Part shown: positions 25,489-37,500 of the stretch, piece by piece
Numbering within the stretch: the stretch's first letter is position 1
Layout: each line of letters opens with the position of its first letter
Made by a program: the position numbers and the translations under genes
Notes under the pieces: generated by a model
Databases searched by the model: none
The model's input: only the letters and a program-made list of their open reading frames with translations
Told to the model about the DNA's origin: nothing
Assembly (NCBI GenBank): GCA_013399875.1
Contig: VXAZ01001836.1
Coordinates: 1,178,001 to 1,242,000 of the forward strand
Origin: Gymnorhina tibicen
Lineage: Eukaryota > Chordata > Aves > Passeriformes > Artamidae
DNA: 64,000 bases
Reading direction: 5' to 3'

Positions 25489-26045
25489 TGTCGTGGTTAA
25501 TCCTAGCTGGCAACCGAGTATTACGCAGCCACTTGGTCACTCTCCCCTCTGCTCCCAGTGGGATGAGGACGAGAACTGGAAAAAAGTAAAACTCGTGGGT
25601 TGAGATTAGAACAGTTTAATAATTGAAATAAAGTAAAACATAACAGTAATTGTGATGGAGAGAGGGAGAGAGGAATAAAACCCAAGAAAAACAAGTGATG
25701 CACAATGCAGTTGGTTACCACCCGCTTACCAGTGCCCAGCCTGTCCCTGAGCAGCAGTTGGCCCTTCCCAGCAACTCCCCCCAGTTTATGTACTGAGCAT
25801 GATGTCATTAAGTATGGAATATTCCTTTGGTTGGTTTGAGTCAGCTGTCCTGACTATGCTCCCTCCCAGCTTCTTGTGCACCTTGTCACTGGCATGAGAA
25901 ACTGAGAAGTCCTTGAGTAAGCACTGCATAGTAACAACTAAACCATCAGTGTGTTACCAACATAATTCTCATCCCAAATCCAAACTGCATCACTGTACCA
26001 GCTACCAGAAGGAAAATTAACTCTGTCCCGGCTGTAACCAGGACA
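25489..26045 (-). mobile_element. Solo LTR, avian ERVL-like family
   Basis: About 557 bp are bounded by TGTCGTGG and CCAGGACA, that is, TG...CA ends. The sequence closely resembles the LTR family common in bird genomes, whose forward strand begins TGTCCTGGTTTCAGCTGGG; by that reading this copy is on the minus strand. The core promoter position (gtttatgtactg on the plus strand) is a degraded TATA region, and a CRE-like atgatgtcat lies beside it. The flanking 5-mers CACTG and TGCTG differ by two transitions and may be a decayed target duplication. No gag or pol sequence is attached. Confidence 0.8.
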
Positions 26046-28148
26046 TGCTGTCCCTGTGAAGAAAGAGTTTGTGTGTGTTTCATCTTTGTGAGGGGGTGGA
26101 GGGATCCCCAGCTTTTTGCACGAACAAAGCAAATTGTTAGGTTTACACTGCAGTCTTCTGACCCTTTGTGTATTTGTGTGTGTCTGCCTGGAAGATGTGA
26201 CTATTGCTTATGCTGATCAGTGTGAGCCTTGTGGCCCTCAATAAGCCATTCCAGTGAAGCTGTAATTGTCAGTGAGCTTAGAAATCAGACTGGAACAGTA
26301 GGTAATAGCTAGAAGACAATAGAATTGGACCTACTGCAGGTGATAGACTGCTAGGAAGAGAGCTGTAAATGTTAAGGAATATTACTGATGAGAGGTGGAA
26401 AGGATGGATAAAAGAAACTAGGAGGTTACGTTTCCTCTTGTATTACAGTGCTAGTTAGCATAGCTGAAGAGCTGCCTCCTGCTGTATCTCCAGGCTAAAA
26501 TTGAGCTTCTGCAGGATAGTCTTAATGTGGACTTGACAGCAAGCTCCTTCAGAGAGAGGCTTGTGAACAGTGTGATGAGCAGAATTAGTGCCTTCTTCTA
26601 TTTCTGGATATTACCTATATCCATTTCTGCTTTGGAGCATAAGGTCCATCTGTTCTGCAGAGAGTATCTGCTCCTCTCTGAACAGAGGGGTGGTGAATTG
26701 AACCACCTTGGGATTCTCACTCTGTGGTAGCAAGAGATGCTCAGGTATTGTAGATAAGGAGGCCTTTGCTGTGCTGTTCACTGCAGGGATGCCTGCAAAA
26801 CGAAATTAGGTTGGTGTGGCGGAGTCATTGAGCAGAATGATGGAGACTGGATTCTTGATGTTGGACAGGAATGCAGGTGGGGAAGCAGGGACCCCTGGAG
26901 CCATGCAGAAAAAACAGCTGCCTTTCCGAGGTCACTTACTGGTCTTACAGGCATCCTGCTCGGTGGAGAGATGGTTAAACGACTTTTGCTTTCTGGGATA
27001 CAGTGAAGACATGGAGCTTTTACAGTGGAGGGACCTGGCATTAGATAGTAGTCTGATGGTACAGCCATTTGCTGTTGACTGGTGCCCTGGCACCTGGCTA
27101 TGGGTTGCTCTGAGCATGCCTGGTTGTTTCCATGTTTTGTGCTGATAGGAGACTGACACCAAGTTTCCTTTCTCATGTTTCAGGAGCTGTTGGCCAGATG
27201 CTGCTGAATGCTGGCAGGGGAAAGCTGATTCGGAGACAAATGACCAGAAATGTTTGGACACGTCATCACTTTGGATCTGTAAGTCCTTGTTTGAGGGAAA
27301 GTTGCCTGGCAGCTCTGTGAGTTTTTGAGTATGGAAATTCTCAGATCATGAGGGTAGATTTCAAATCCTGGTATCTTTTCCAGGTAAGTGGGGATGAGAT
27401 GGCAGGTAGCATAGTTACTGCCTCTAGGGTAGGAAGCAGGAGAGTTCTGTTTGAGCCTGAGGAACTGTGTGCTGAGAGACAGGGAGGCCTTTGGCATGTT
27501 CGTTCTGAGCACAGCTGCAATGGAAATATGCATGGACCCATGGGTGCAGCTGTTCCTGGAAGCCTCTCTCTGTCTGCCACGTGGCTGGTGGTTATGCCTT
27601 GATGCTGAACCAGCTCCCGCTGAAAGTTAATGGAAAAGCAGATTCAAACTATGCTGGCCTGATCCTTCCTGGAGATGCATGTTCTCCCTATCTTTCTCCC
27701 CTCATACTTTACAGTTTGCCCCACAGAGCAGTTAACGCTGTTGTGAAGCTGGTTTTCCCTGTGCTAGTTGAGACCCGACTACAGCATTATGGCAAGGAAA
27801 GGGGCCAGACAGCTTGTTGGGGCAGGGCCAGCACTGGGGCACCTCTTCAGTTTGTTTTGGCAAAGCTTGATTTTGCGTGGTCCTGGTTGCCTGCTTGTTC
27901 CATTCACCTTGAATCTGACTCTCCCTGCATGTGTATAACTGCTCCACACCCTGCTCTCCTGTTCCACCTCCCAGGGCTTCGTGCCACTGACAAGGGAAAA
28001 GTAGCACAACAGCAATAGTGCTTCAGGGAAAGGAAGGCTTTACTGAATTCTCTTTCATGCCAGTGGCAGAATGATGGCCACAAAGCTACTCTCTTACAGC
28101 TTGACTAACCCAGATTAACCCAATTCTCTTGTTGTCGTGAGGGGTACG
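26046..28148. other. Intronic sequence between the two LTRs
   Basis: It contains no gag-, pol- or env-like frame. The only structured element seen is the candidate exon at 27184-27278. Open frames near 27,581-28,018 have no family support. Confidence 0.5.
27184..27278 (+). other. Candidate non-coding 5' exon (95 bp)
   Basis: The acceptor is cctttctcatgtttcag and the donor is TTGGATCT followed by GTAAGTCC. The segment lies between the two solo LTRs and contains short upstream ATGs. It is a good candidate for TJAP1 5' UTR because of its strong signals and position 4 kb before the first coding exon. Confidence 0.3.
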
Positions 28149-28690
28149 TGTTGTGGTTTGATTTCAGCTGCCAGCTAAGCATCACACAGCTTTTTGCTCA
28201 CTTCTCACCCGTCAGTGGAATGGGGAGAGATTTGGGAAAAAAGTAAAATTTTCTTGGTTGAGATACAGACAGCTTAATGGGACAGAAAAGGAAGGGCTAA
28301 TAATAAAAGAATTAGAATGTACAAAGTGAGAGATGAACAGTGCAATTGCTCACCACCTGCTGACCAATGCCCAGCCGATTCCCGAGCAGTGGCTCCTGGC
28401 TAGCTTTCCCCCTAGTTTATATACTGACCATGGTGCCATATGCTATGGGATATCCCTTTGGACAGTGGGGGTCAGCTGTCCTGGCCAGGTCCCCTCTCAG
28501 TTTCTTGTGCCCCTCAGCCCACTCTCTGATAGGATGAGAAGCTGAAAAGTCTTTGTCTTTGTGTAAACACTGCGTAGCAACATCTAAAACATCAGTGTGT
28601 TATCAACATTATTCTCATCCCAAATCCAAAGCACAGCACTTTCTAGCTACTAGGAAGAAAATTAACTCTATCCCAGACAAAACCAGTAAA
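28149..28690 (-). mobile_element. Second solo LTR of the same family
   Basis: About 542 bp align along their whole length to the LTR at 25489-26045, in the same orientation but with many substitutions and indels. The TATA region is better kept (minus-strand CAGTATATAAAC). The far terminus is decayed (CCAGTAAA instead of CCAGGACA). The 2.1 kb between the two LTRs shows no retroviral genes. These are most likely two independent old insertions rather than one provirus. Confidence 0.78.
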
Positions 28691-29383
28691 ATACCCCAGG
28701 CTTTGACCAGAGAGGAAGGTTGTTTCTGAACCTGTTTTGTATTCCTGGTTGGCTGGATATTTTACAGAGGCCTGGTAACAGCAAGGTAGAGTATGATATG
28801 CTGCTTGATGGAAGTCAGAGAGTAGCTTGCCTTCCTCCCTTGTGGAGGTGTGGGTTATCATAGCTCTAAGCACAAATGTTTTGGCTTAAACAAGAGCCTG
28901 ATAATTGCCAGCTCATTTGTGGGTGAAAAGCACTGACTTAAAAGGATGAGTGAGATAATTGTTAGCATCACCAAGCTTCTGTACTGAAGGCTTCACAGTT
29001 AGCATCCCTCTGCAGTGGCAGGGAAGATTAGCTGGGAGGCTCCCATTCTAAAGGAGGTTTGTTTAGTCCTTCCTGGAACCAATGTTGCTTTGAAGCCATT
29101 GCTTCATGAATTTTGATTTGTGTGATTCCAGTTGCCTGAGTGCCTTGAACATTTCCTTGCCATGTGCCTTTCTGGCTCTTGCTGGGCTATGTGGCCAACT
29201 ATTTCTAAGTTCATTTTCTTTACTTTCAGAAGATCTGGTGTGGGTTGAGGTGGGTACCTGGAATGAGGTGGCCATTCCAGTTGTCCTTGGTTATAAATAT
29301 TCCCTATGCATTACATATTTATGGGATGAGATTTCAAGCCGGCTGTTTTGGTGGATGCTAAGCTATTTGTTTCTCTTCTTCAG

Positions 29384-29437
29384 GTCATCTGAGTGAGTGT
29401 CCCAGCTTCATGAGGCTTCTAATTTGAGCCCAGGCTG
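29384..29437 (+). other. Candidate non-coding 5' exon (54 bp)
   Basis: It has a very strong acceptor (tatttgtttctcttcttcag) and a very strong donor (CAGGCTG then GTAAGTG). It lies 2.1 kb before the first TJAP1 coding exon and carries stops in several frames, so it would be untranslated. Confidence 0.35.
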
Positions 29438-30684
29438 GTAAGTGCTCATGTCCTTATGAACTAGAGTAATGATTGTGATTTCAGCTGGGCATATCTTCAT
29501 GCACATCTCCTGTCCTTAGCCTGGCAGAAATTGACAGAAGAGTCCCCTAGACCACCTGTTTGATAGTGGGCCATTTACAAACCTGCTTCTGGTCAGGTTT
29601 TCAGCCTTTCTCTTTGAAAAAAGAGAAATGTCTTCCCAGAAAATCAGGCCTATCTGTTTTGCTTAGGGATGCAGTGCAATGTGCATTCAGTATTATGGAT
29701 GTAATTTTTCTGAAATATTAGAGATCTCTTCACCTACTTCTTTTTAGGAGAAAGGGCCTTGAGGGAATGACTGCAGCAAGGGGAAGTTCCCGGCATTCTG
29801 ATGGGGGAGATTTACACGTTAGTCCTAGGAAGCTGTTCGTGTTTGTGGAAAGGTGCGAGAAACCTTTGTGAGCTTGTGTTTATAGCAGAGTGAAGGATGG
29901 TTTTCAAGTGTACCTGTGAAGTGTAAAGCCTGTTATGTCTTGGGACGGCTGTGTGCTTGGTGCAGACACCTCCCACTTGCCAGTTCTCTCAGGGGGCTCA
30001 GTCTAGGTGTCAAAAGAGGCAGCTACGTGAGAGTGGATAAGAATTGGAGAGAATTCTTGGGGCTCCATTTAGACTCTTACCATGTAAAACACCGCTGTCC
30101 AATACACAAAGCAAGTGAAGCCCGCTGGGTCACAGGCCCGGTGGTAGCTGTCGACTGCAGGTGTGTAAATGGGTGTTGTGTGGCCCTGCTTGTAGAAGTG
30201 GGGAGAGAGCGTGATCTGAGAGAACACAGATCCTGCGCTTCAAAGTGCCGCAAGTCAGTTGCTGAGGATTGCAGAGATGCTAGGCTTGCTGAGTGTAAGG
30301 GTCCTGCAAAGGCAAGGGGAATGAGAACCGGGCACTTAATCCAAATATAGGAGAACTATGACTGATGAATATGTTGTCACTGAGGAAAATCTGATATTGG
30401 GCTCTGCAGCGCCTGCTTAGTATCTCCAAGACTTCTTGTCTTGTGTATAACAGGGTGGTTGACATTCTGGCTGCTTGTGGGGAAGTCTTCCTGCCCTCCA
30501 CTTCAGACCCAAAAGATGGAAAGGAGGGTGTTTCTTCCACGTGTATAAGATAGCTGCTTTTCTTCTACCCTATTTTTTTCTCTTGTACTGCTCCTGCAGC
30601 AGGAAGAATCCCAGCATAGCTAGGATGAAGGAACTGATCTAGTGGTACAGCTGCATGTCTACTTATTGTGCACTTATTCACTCT

Positions 30685-30861
30685 AGGGGTGGTGAGGCAC
30701 TGGAACAGGTTGCTCAAAAACTCTTCATCCCTGGAGGTTCAAGGCCAGGCTGGATGAGGCTCTGAGCAACCTAGTGGAAGGTGTCCCTGCCCATGGCAGG
30801 GGGGTTGGAACGAGATAATCTTTAAGGTACCTTCCAACACAAACCGTTCTGTGATTCTGTG
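30685..30861 (+). mobile_element. CR1 LINE 3' end, 5'-truncated
   Basis: The segment carries the hallmarks of avian CR1 3' ends: GGTGGTGAGGCACTGGAACA, then AAGGCCAGGCTGGATGAGGC, then CCCATGGCAGGGGGGTTGGA. It ends in short direct repeats of the type TTCTGTGATTCTGTG. Only the untranslated tail remains, so there is no reverse transcriptase. Confidence 0.92.
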
Positions 30862-31500
30862 TTGCAAAACCTGGCCTTAGGTACCAACATCAGTGACAGT
30901 GCTCCCTAATTTGATGCCGCCTATGACTTGGGGGTTGTCTTTGTCTTTTCTGCCAGAGTTATCAGTTCTCCTGACAAGTCTCCCATGGTCTGCTGCACTG
31001 GGGTCCCAATGTAAGCCATAAAGTTCTGGGCTCTTTAATGGCTGAAGTCTCCTCCCACATAGTCCCTGCTGACAGTGACAGAACATGATCAATAACTCCT
31101 GCTCCAGCTGTCACTGCTGCCTGTAAGGCTTGCAGTTTCCATATTGAAAAAGGCCTTTCCTAAAGAGCCTAATCAATATGCTGCTGTGAGGTCTGTTCTC
31201 ATTTGCTATATATAATCTGGACACACACAACTACGTGAGTGAGCGTGTGTAGAGGGGGGAGAGGATGTGCCAGCCCTCTGCTCTCACTGGCTGGGAGAAG
31301 GACACAGCTACCTCTTACTTTGCTCCCTCTCCTGCAGCTGCTGCTCAAGGCTTGTGGCTACGTCCTTTCCCTGCTCTATTAGCACTCTGCATGGCGACCT
31401 GCCCTGGGACTCCAGGGGAGCCGAATTCCTGCTGGGTCACTTCTAGGGTTCAATGGAGCAGCCGTGACTCTGTCTTCTGTGCATTTTCTGCTGTTGGTAG

Positions 31501-31533
31501 GTAACCCGCTTTCGGAGCCACGCAGGTGGGAGG
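31501..31533 (+). other. TJAP1: 5' UTR part of TJAP1 first coding exon
   Basis: A pyrimidine-rich tract from about 31470 ends in an AG at 31499-31500, the likely acceptor. A second possible AG lies at 31523-31524. Thirty-three bases then lead to the ATG at 31534, whose context (gggaggATGT) has purines at -3 and nearby. Confidence 0.5.
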
Positions 31534-34500
31534 ATGTCGAGCACAGCCCCGTCAAAGAAGCCTTACCGCAAGGCGCCCCCACAGCATCGCGAAATCCGAC
31601 ATGAGGTACCCATCATTCGTGACGACCAGGATGGAGTGATCTTGGCTGAGCAGAGTCAGGTAACAACTTGCCGGGTGACAAAGGGCTTAACACCATTGCA
31701 CCAGCAAACAGGGTTTAGTTACACCGAGGCAGGCCAGCTCGAGCAGGCAGAGGGGTTTGAGGTTTGCAACCTGAACTTCTCCTCATCGTGGTCCCTGGAG
31801 TCCAGCAGTGAGAAGGAAGTGGCAGGGTGCAGAGCAGAGTTGAACATCAAGAGCCAGACTGTCTCGCCAGCACTTCCACGTGGTGGGAAGATGGGGCAGC
31901 GAAGTGGGAAGCAGTGTTCAAACCGCAGTCGTGGGCACCACAGCAAATTTGTGAGCCGTAGCATGGAGACAGTTCTGGTGTCTGGAGATGAAAGACACCA
32001 TCCCACTTGCTCTTTTAAGAGCAGAAGCCTGGAACGCTCACTTATATTTAAAGAGCCTCCTGAAGTCCTGACACCGAGGAAGTTTCGTGTCTCCTCTACA
32101 CACCTGCCTCTCAAAGGGATCCTGAAGCAGACCAACATGACAGGCTCATGCCCTGAGAGCTTATGCAAGTCCCGCTCAGTAGAGACACTTTGCCGTGGTC
32201 ATGGCTCATGCAAGTACAGTGATCCTCAGCTCTGCCTCAGCCCTAGGGAGAAGCGCTCCCTGGAGCACAGCAGCAGCAGGGCCGCTAACTCTGTCAAGCG
32301 CAGGGGGAAGATCACGGAGGAAAAACTGCAGTTCTCCAAATTCCTGGATGAGATTACCCAGCGGGTGCTGAGTCCCAACCGCTTGCGCTCCCTGGGAGAG
32401 ACCAGAGGAACAGAACAAGACCAGAACTCTCCCCTTTTCCCCAGAAGCTCCGTGCCAGAAGGCCAAGGGGAAGGTTGCCTGAAAGGGGTCAAAACCAAGC
32501 ATGCAACTGAAAGATCCCCCTGCCCAAGCAGAAGAAAAACAGAAAAGAAAAGTGAGGGGCTGGGAATGGCTTCGGGCCAGAGAAAGTATGCCGAGGAAGC
32601 TGAGAGAGTTTCCAGACTAAGAAAGAAACCTGTCCTTGGGAGGAAGGACAGTAAGGGAAAACTCCTTTCCTTGGAGAGAAGGGTAGTAGATCTGTGTCAG
32701 TATGAGCTGCAGCAGCTGGCAGACCTGGGGCTGGCAGGGACATCCTCTGGGCAGCAGCATTCACTGTCTTCATGGAAAAACAGTGCAGAGGGCAGAAGGG
32801 ATGAAAGCAGTCCCTGTTCACAGCTTTTACAGCCACACCATCAGTGTGCTAAGCTTGGGCAGAAGCGTGCAGTGGAGCCGAACTACCCAGAGAAAGGATC
32901 CTGCTCCACTCCAACATGCTGGAGTCGGGAGGAGGGACCTACCCCATCTAGATCCTCCCCTTCCTTCAACCTGGCACTAAACAAGGTAGGTGCCAGGATC
33001 ACCGACTTGCAGGCAGGGCTCTCACAGAGGCCAAACCCCTACCTGGATCTCATCTAGTCTGTAATGCCAGGGCAGAGAGTGAGAGTAGGCCCCCAGACCT
33101 CATGTTGTGGGTGCTTAATCACCAGAAGGTGCTCTCTTGTGGGTGCCACTCATGGCTAAGCTACAGGTTGGGTTACTCCTGGGAGTAACCAGCTTCCCTT
33201 TGGCCCAGGAGTTAAGGAAGGTAGAAACTGGTGCTGTTCTCCCCACTGCAGACTTCCCAGGTGTTTGCTGGTTGGATGCCCTTCAGGCTGCTGGGCAGTA
33301 GGTATGTGCAGGAGGGAGGCAGCTCTGTTGTCAGGAGATGCTGGGGTGTGCCTGGTGCTTTGCGTGCCCTGTGCCTGGATGTCTTGGGGTACTGGATTAC
33401 TTGTATGATGGCTGTTTCAGGTCCTTTAAGCTTTTTTCTCTAGCCTGCTTCGAGGCAATGCCACTACCTTGTATTAATAAGAATCACTTTATCCCCTTTG
33501 CCTGGTCACTATCATCTGCTGTTTATGTATTTGTGGGGGCAGGGGAGGCAGTTGCTAGCTAATTCTGTGCGAATTAACTGATTGCCATGTGGAGTGAGGA
33601 GGTAAGAAAAGAATAGATTGATGCTTTGCCTTTAGGAACAGGAGGGTGTTTGCAGGTGGTAAAGACCATTCTTTTAAAGTGTGAATTAATGAAGGAAGCA
33701 GCCCCTGATGTCTTAAGGCCAGAACTGGGATGGTGTACCTTATGGAATTGTTAGCAGCTCAACGGCTGTCTGACATGGTCTCTCAGCCTAGGGCTGACTG
33801 TGACCCTTAATGGACTATCTAAAGTGTGGCAGCACTTGGGTTTGTGAAGTGCTGAAGCACCAAAAATAATCCATAGGCAGTTTGGGCTTTGTGAGAACGA
33901 TCAGAGTCTTGGGCTTTCACAGAAAATACGATTGCTTCTAGTGCTAATTAAATATCTCCCAGCCATCCTGACAGGCTGCAGCCATCTCATGGGTTAGCAC
34001 AGAGAGTGCAAAGGAAAATAGCTGAGCTGTGTGCTCTTGTCACTGTTCCCTGTCTCCTTGTTCTGCAGGGCCCTGCTCCAGCCATCTCTGGGGATCTTGC
34101 CCATAACATTTTCTTTTACAGGCTTTTCTGACCTTTGGTGTTTCGTCTGCTATCCTAGAATAGTTACAGTGGCTGGTTTCAGGTCTGCAGAAAGAAACCT
34201 TTTTCACAGCACAGTCTGGGTGGTATAATTGGTAGCCACAATTTTCAGCTCCCAAATTATTCTCTCTCATGCTGTTTGTGGGGCTTCAGGAGCCCCACAA
34301 GTGACAGCTGTGGTGACAAGTGAATCCTGTGTATGCTGGCCTGTGAGATTCCTGCTGCCCACCAGCTGTGGATGTGGAGGAAGCTGAAAGACCAGCTAAG
34401 GTGGTGATGTTACAAGAGATGCTGAGATTGCACCTTGGGAGGGTAAAGTTACCTTACCTGTGTGGTGGTTTCTAGTCTAGCTCTGCTACCCCGAACCAGA

Positions 34501-37500
34501 ACACACAGTGTGTTTTGGTATCAGACAGCTGAGCAGTGTGTACAGATCCTTGAAGCTCTAAGCTTGCCTGGTATGAACTGTCAGAGCAGGGGAGAAAGAG
34601 TCACAGCTAGGGTCTAGTAACCAAGACTGCCTTTTAGGACAGTGTGAGAGACCAACTCCTCCTCTAAAAGAATCTCACAGCTGTTTTCTTCCCTGTGCAG
34701 GAACCCTTGACGGATGCAGAAAGGATGAAGTAAGTGTCCTGCTCCCCCTTTATGCCTGTCATACTGCAACTGTGTGGGTGCTGATTCCTCACATCCTGCC
34801 TGTGCCACCTGCACAGTGAAGCTGACTGGCCCTGCAGGCTCCTCTCAGATCTTCAGTCTTGGGGCTGTGTGGCAGAGCTTTGGTCTGTGCCTTGCCAACC
34901 TGTGCCTTGCATGTCCCTCCCACTGGAGGAGGAGGGAACATAGACCTCCCAGTCCAGGTGCAGGCAGAGGAGTTGGTGGGTGTGAAAGAAAGTAGGTGAA
35001 GTCTTTAACAGGGGTGGAGAGAGGATTTTTTCCCTTCTATTCTTCTAACCTGGACTGGGATAAATTATTGATTGGTTTTCATTCATCAGTGAGGGACACT
35101 GGAGCTGTGCAGCTCATCTGTCTTTATACAAGCACTGTAACCTGAGAGGGAGCTGGGAGCCATGGCTGGCCAGCTGGCATGTGCTTCTTTGCCCCTATTC
35201 CAAGAGCGTTTGTCTGTCTGTCCTGACAGAGATGTACCTCTTGCTTCATGTGTTGGAGTCTCCTGACAGTTCAGTTCCTGACTTCCTGGGGCCCCTGTGA
35301 GGGCTCTTGGGCTCTAGTGCAGGGCAGTGGGGTGGGGGTGCTGGTGTGAAATACCCCTTGTGCACTCAGTGGTACCTTGTTCCTGTTCCTGCCCTAGGCT
35401 ACTGCAGCACGAGAATGAGGAGCTTCGTCGACGGCTGACATATGTGACTAACAAAATGGAGGCAATGGAGAGGGAACTGGAGTCAGGTCAGGACTACCTG
35501 GAGATGGAACTGGGTCAGAACCGTGAGGAGCTGGAGAAGTTCAAGGACAAATTCCGTAGGTATGAAAAAGGAAATGAGAGGGGTAGAGTTAGAGAGATCC
35601 CTCACACCAAAGACTCCCTCAGCTGGTGTGAGCAGGCTGTGCCCTGTTGTGCTAATCAAAGGTGTGCTGCATCCTTGATAAGATGCATCTCCAGACTCCA
35701 GGAGAGATAAAGGCTCTGCAGTCATTATTTCTTTCTGGGTACAGTGTAGGAATGCTGCCAGCATGAAAGGCTGATGACAGGGAATTCTTCATCTGTTAGA
35801 TGTAAGCATGTGTGCAAAAAAAGCCACTGGTGGCTGCAAGAAAATACATCATTGCTTTACCTGAAAAGTACCTCAGTTAAAAATCAGTGCTAGTCACTGG
35901 TCATGTGCTTAGACATGATATAGCTCAGAGGAGTCCTCCAAAGTCATCTACATCCTCTCCTGCAGGATCCTTTCACCCAGCCAGCCTCATCTTGCCTCCA
36001 GTAACTTGGGGTCTGAAAGCCATCATGTGTCAGAGGTGAGGCATAGTTAGTATGCCTGGTTGTCTTAGTAGCAGTCTTTCTGAGTTCTGGAGTTGGTGAT
36101 TTTCTTGGCACCTATGAAGGCAACTTGAGTAGGTGCCTGAGATCCATTCCCAAGCATACAATCATGTTTCTGTAGGTTGCAGAATAGCTACACTGCTTCC
36201 CAGAGAACCAACCAAGACCTGGAGGAGAAGCTGCATGCCCTGGTGAGTGCCCTATTAAGTCACTGCAGAGACGAGGTGGAAGAGACCAGTGTGTGTTAGG
36301 AGCAGATGGGGGAAAGGGGCCCTGTCTTTACCCAGCAGATGTGGCAGTGGGTGAGGGGTGAGATTCTGGCCATGACCATCTACTCCCCATTCTGGCTGGT
36401 GTCATGAGTGGTTTTCTGATTTACTGAGCCCCTACTTGGTCATGCATGAGAGCTTTGGTTCCTCACAACATAATTGCATGGTATTCCGTCATGTTGCTTC
36501 AGTCCCTCTCAAAATGTCAGGGATGTTTTAGCCAGTCTTGGGGTGGTCATCCTGGGAGGATGGGGGCAGTCAGAGCAGCACCGATGTGCGTGTATGTCTG
36601 TTGTGTGCATTCATAACACTCATGGCTGTTTCTTTTCTCTCCCTCCCCCTCTCTTTCTCTTTCTCCTCCCCACGCTGCTGCTGGCACACTCTGGGCGCAC
36701 TCACCTCTCAGGCCTCTCTCAGCCAAAGCTGGATTTTTGCAGTTGCGTCTTTTCGTTTGTGTGTTTTTTCCTTTTTCCTCTTTACGTGCCTCAGCCTGTT
36801 GGTCTCATTGTCAGTCCCACATACACCATCTCAGATGGAGGGGCCCCAGCCCTCGTCCAGCCAAGGGCTCACCTGGTATCCAGCAGCTGCCCGCAAATGC
36901 AGCAGGTCCTAGCTTGCAGGGCTCCATCTTAAGAGTGTTTGACCCTGAGCCAGCTGGAGCATGGCGTGTTGGGAAGTGGTGCCCATAAGCTGCGGCACTG
37001 CACAAGATGTGGATGGCTGTGAGCCTCGTTTGCTCCCTTTCCTTCCCCTTCTGAGCTGTGAGCAGGCAAGTCAAATAGCTGAGGTGCTGATTGCCTCCGT
37101 GTAGCCCAGGATGAGATTTCTTTGGTTCTAGAACTTGAATTTCTTGGGTTAATATTCATTGCCAATTATTCCTTTTGCTGGTGCCTGAAGAGACTGCATA
37201 TTGGGGAAGTACTGGCTCCCCATGCACTTGCCTGTCGCTGTGCTGTACTCATGACACACAGCTGGCCCTGGTGGTCACAGCCTCACAACACCCTTCGGCA
37301 GTTTGGAAGAACTTCTTCAGACAGCGATAGCTTGGTTGTTCTGAGCTGTTGTCCCTCTTTGCTGTTTTATCTGGGTCTCTATCAGCCCTGTACCTGAACT
37401 GTTAGGGAGTCTGAAGAGGCAAGGTTGCCTGCTTTAGGGAGGACATTAGCTGAGCTTCAAATGAAGCTACAAGTCCTTTACTAGAGCAAGGCTTAAACTC

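Noticed and set aside
25489..28690. A single 3.2-kb provirus bounded by the two LTRs
   Set aside because: The LTRs are strongly diverged from each other and the interior has no retroviral coding remnants.
36474..36932. 152-codon frame in a TJAP1 intron
   Set aside because: It comes from a pyrimidine-rich intronic tract giving Ser/Leu/Phe-rich peptide. Canonical exons splice around it in frame.
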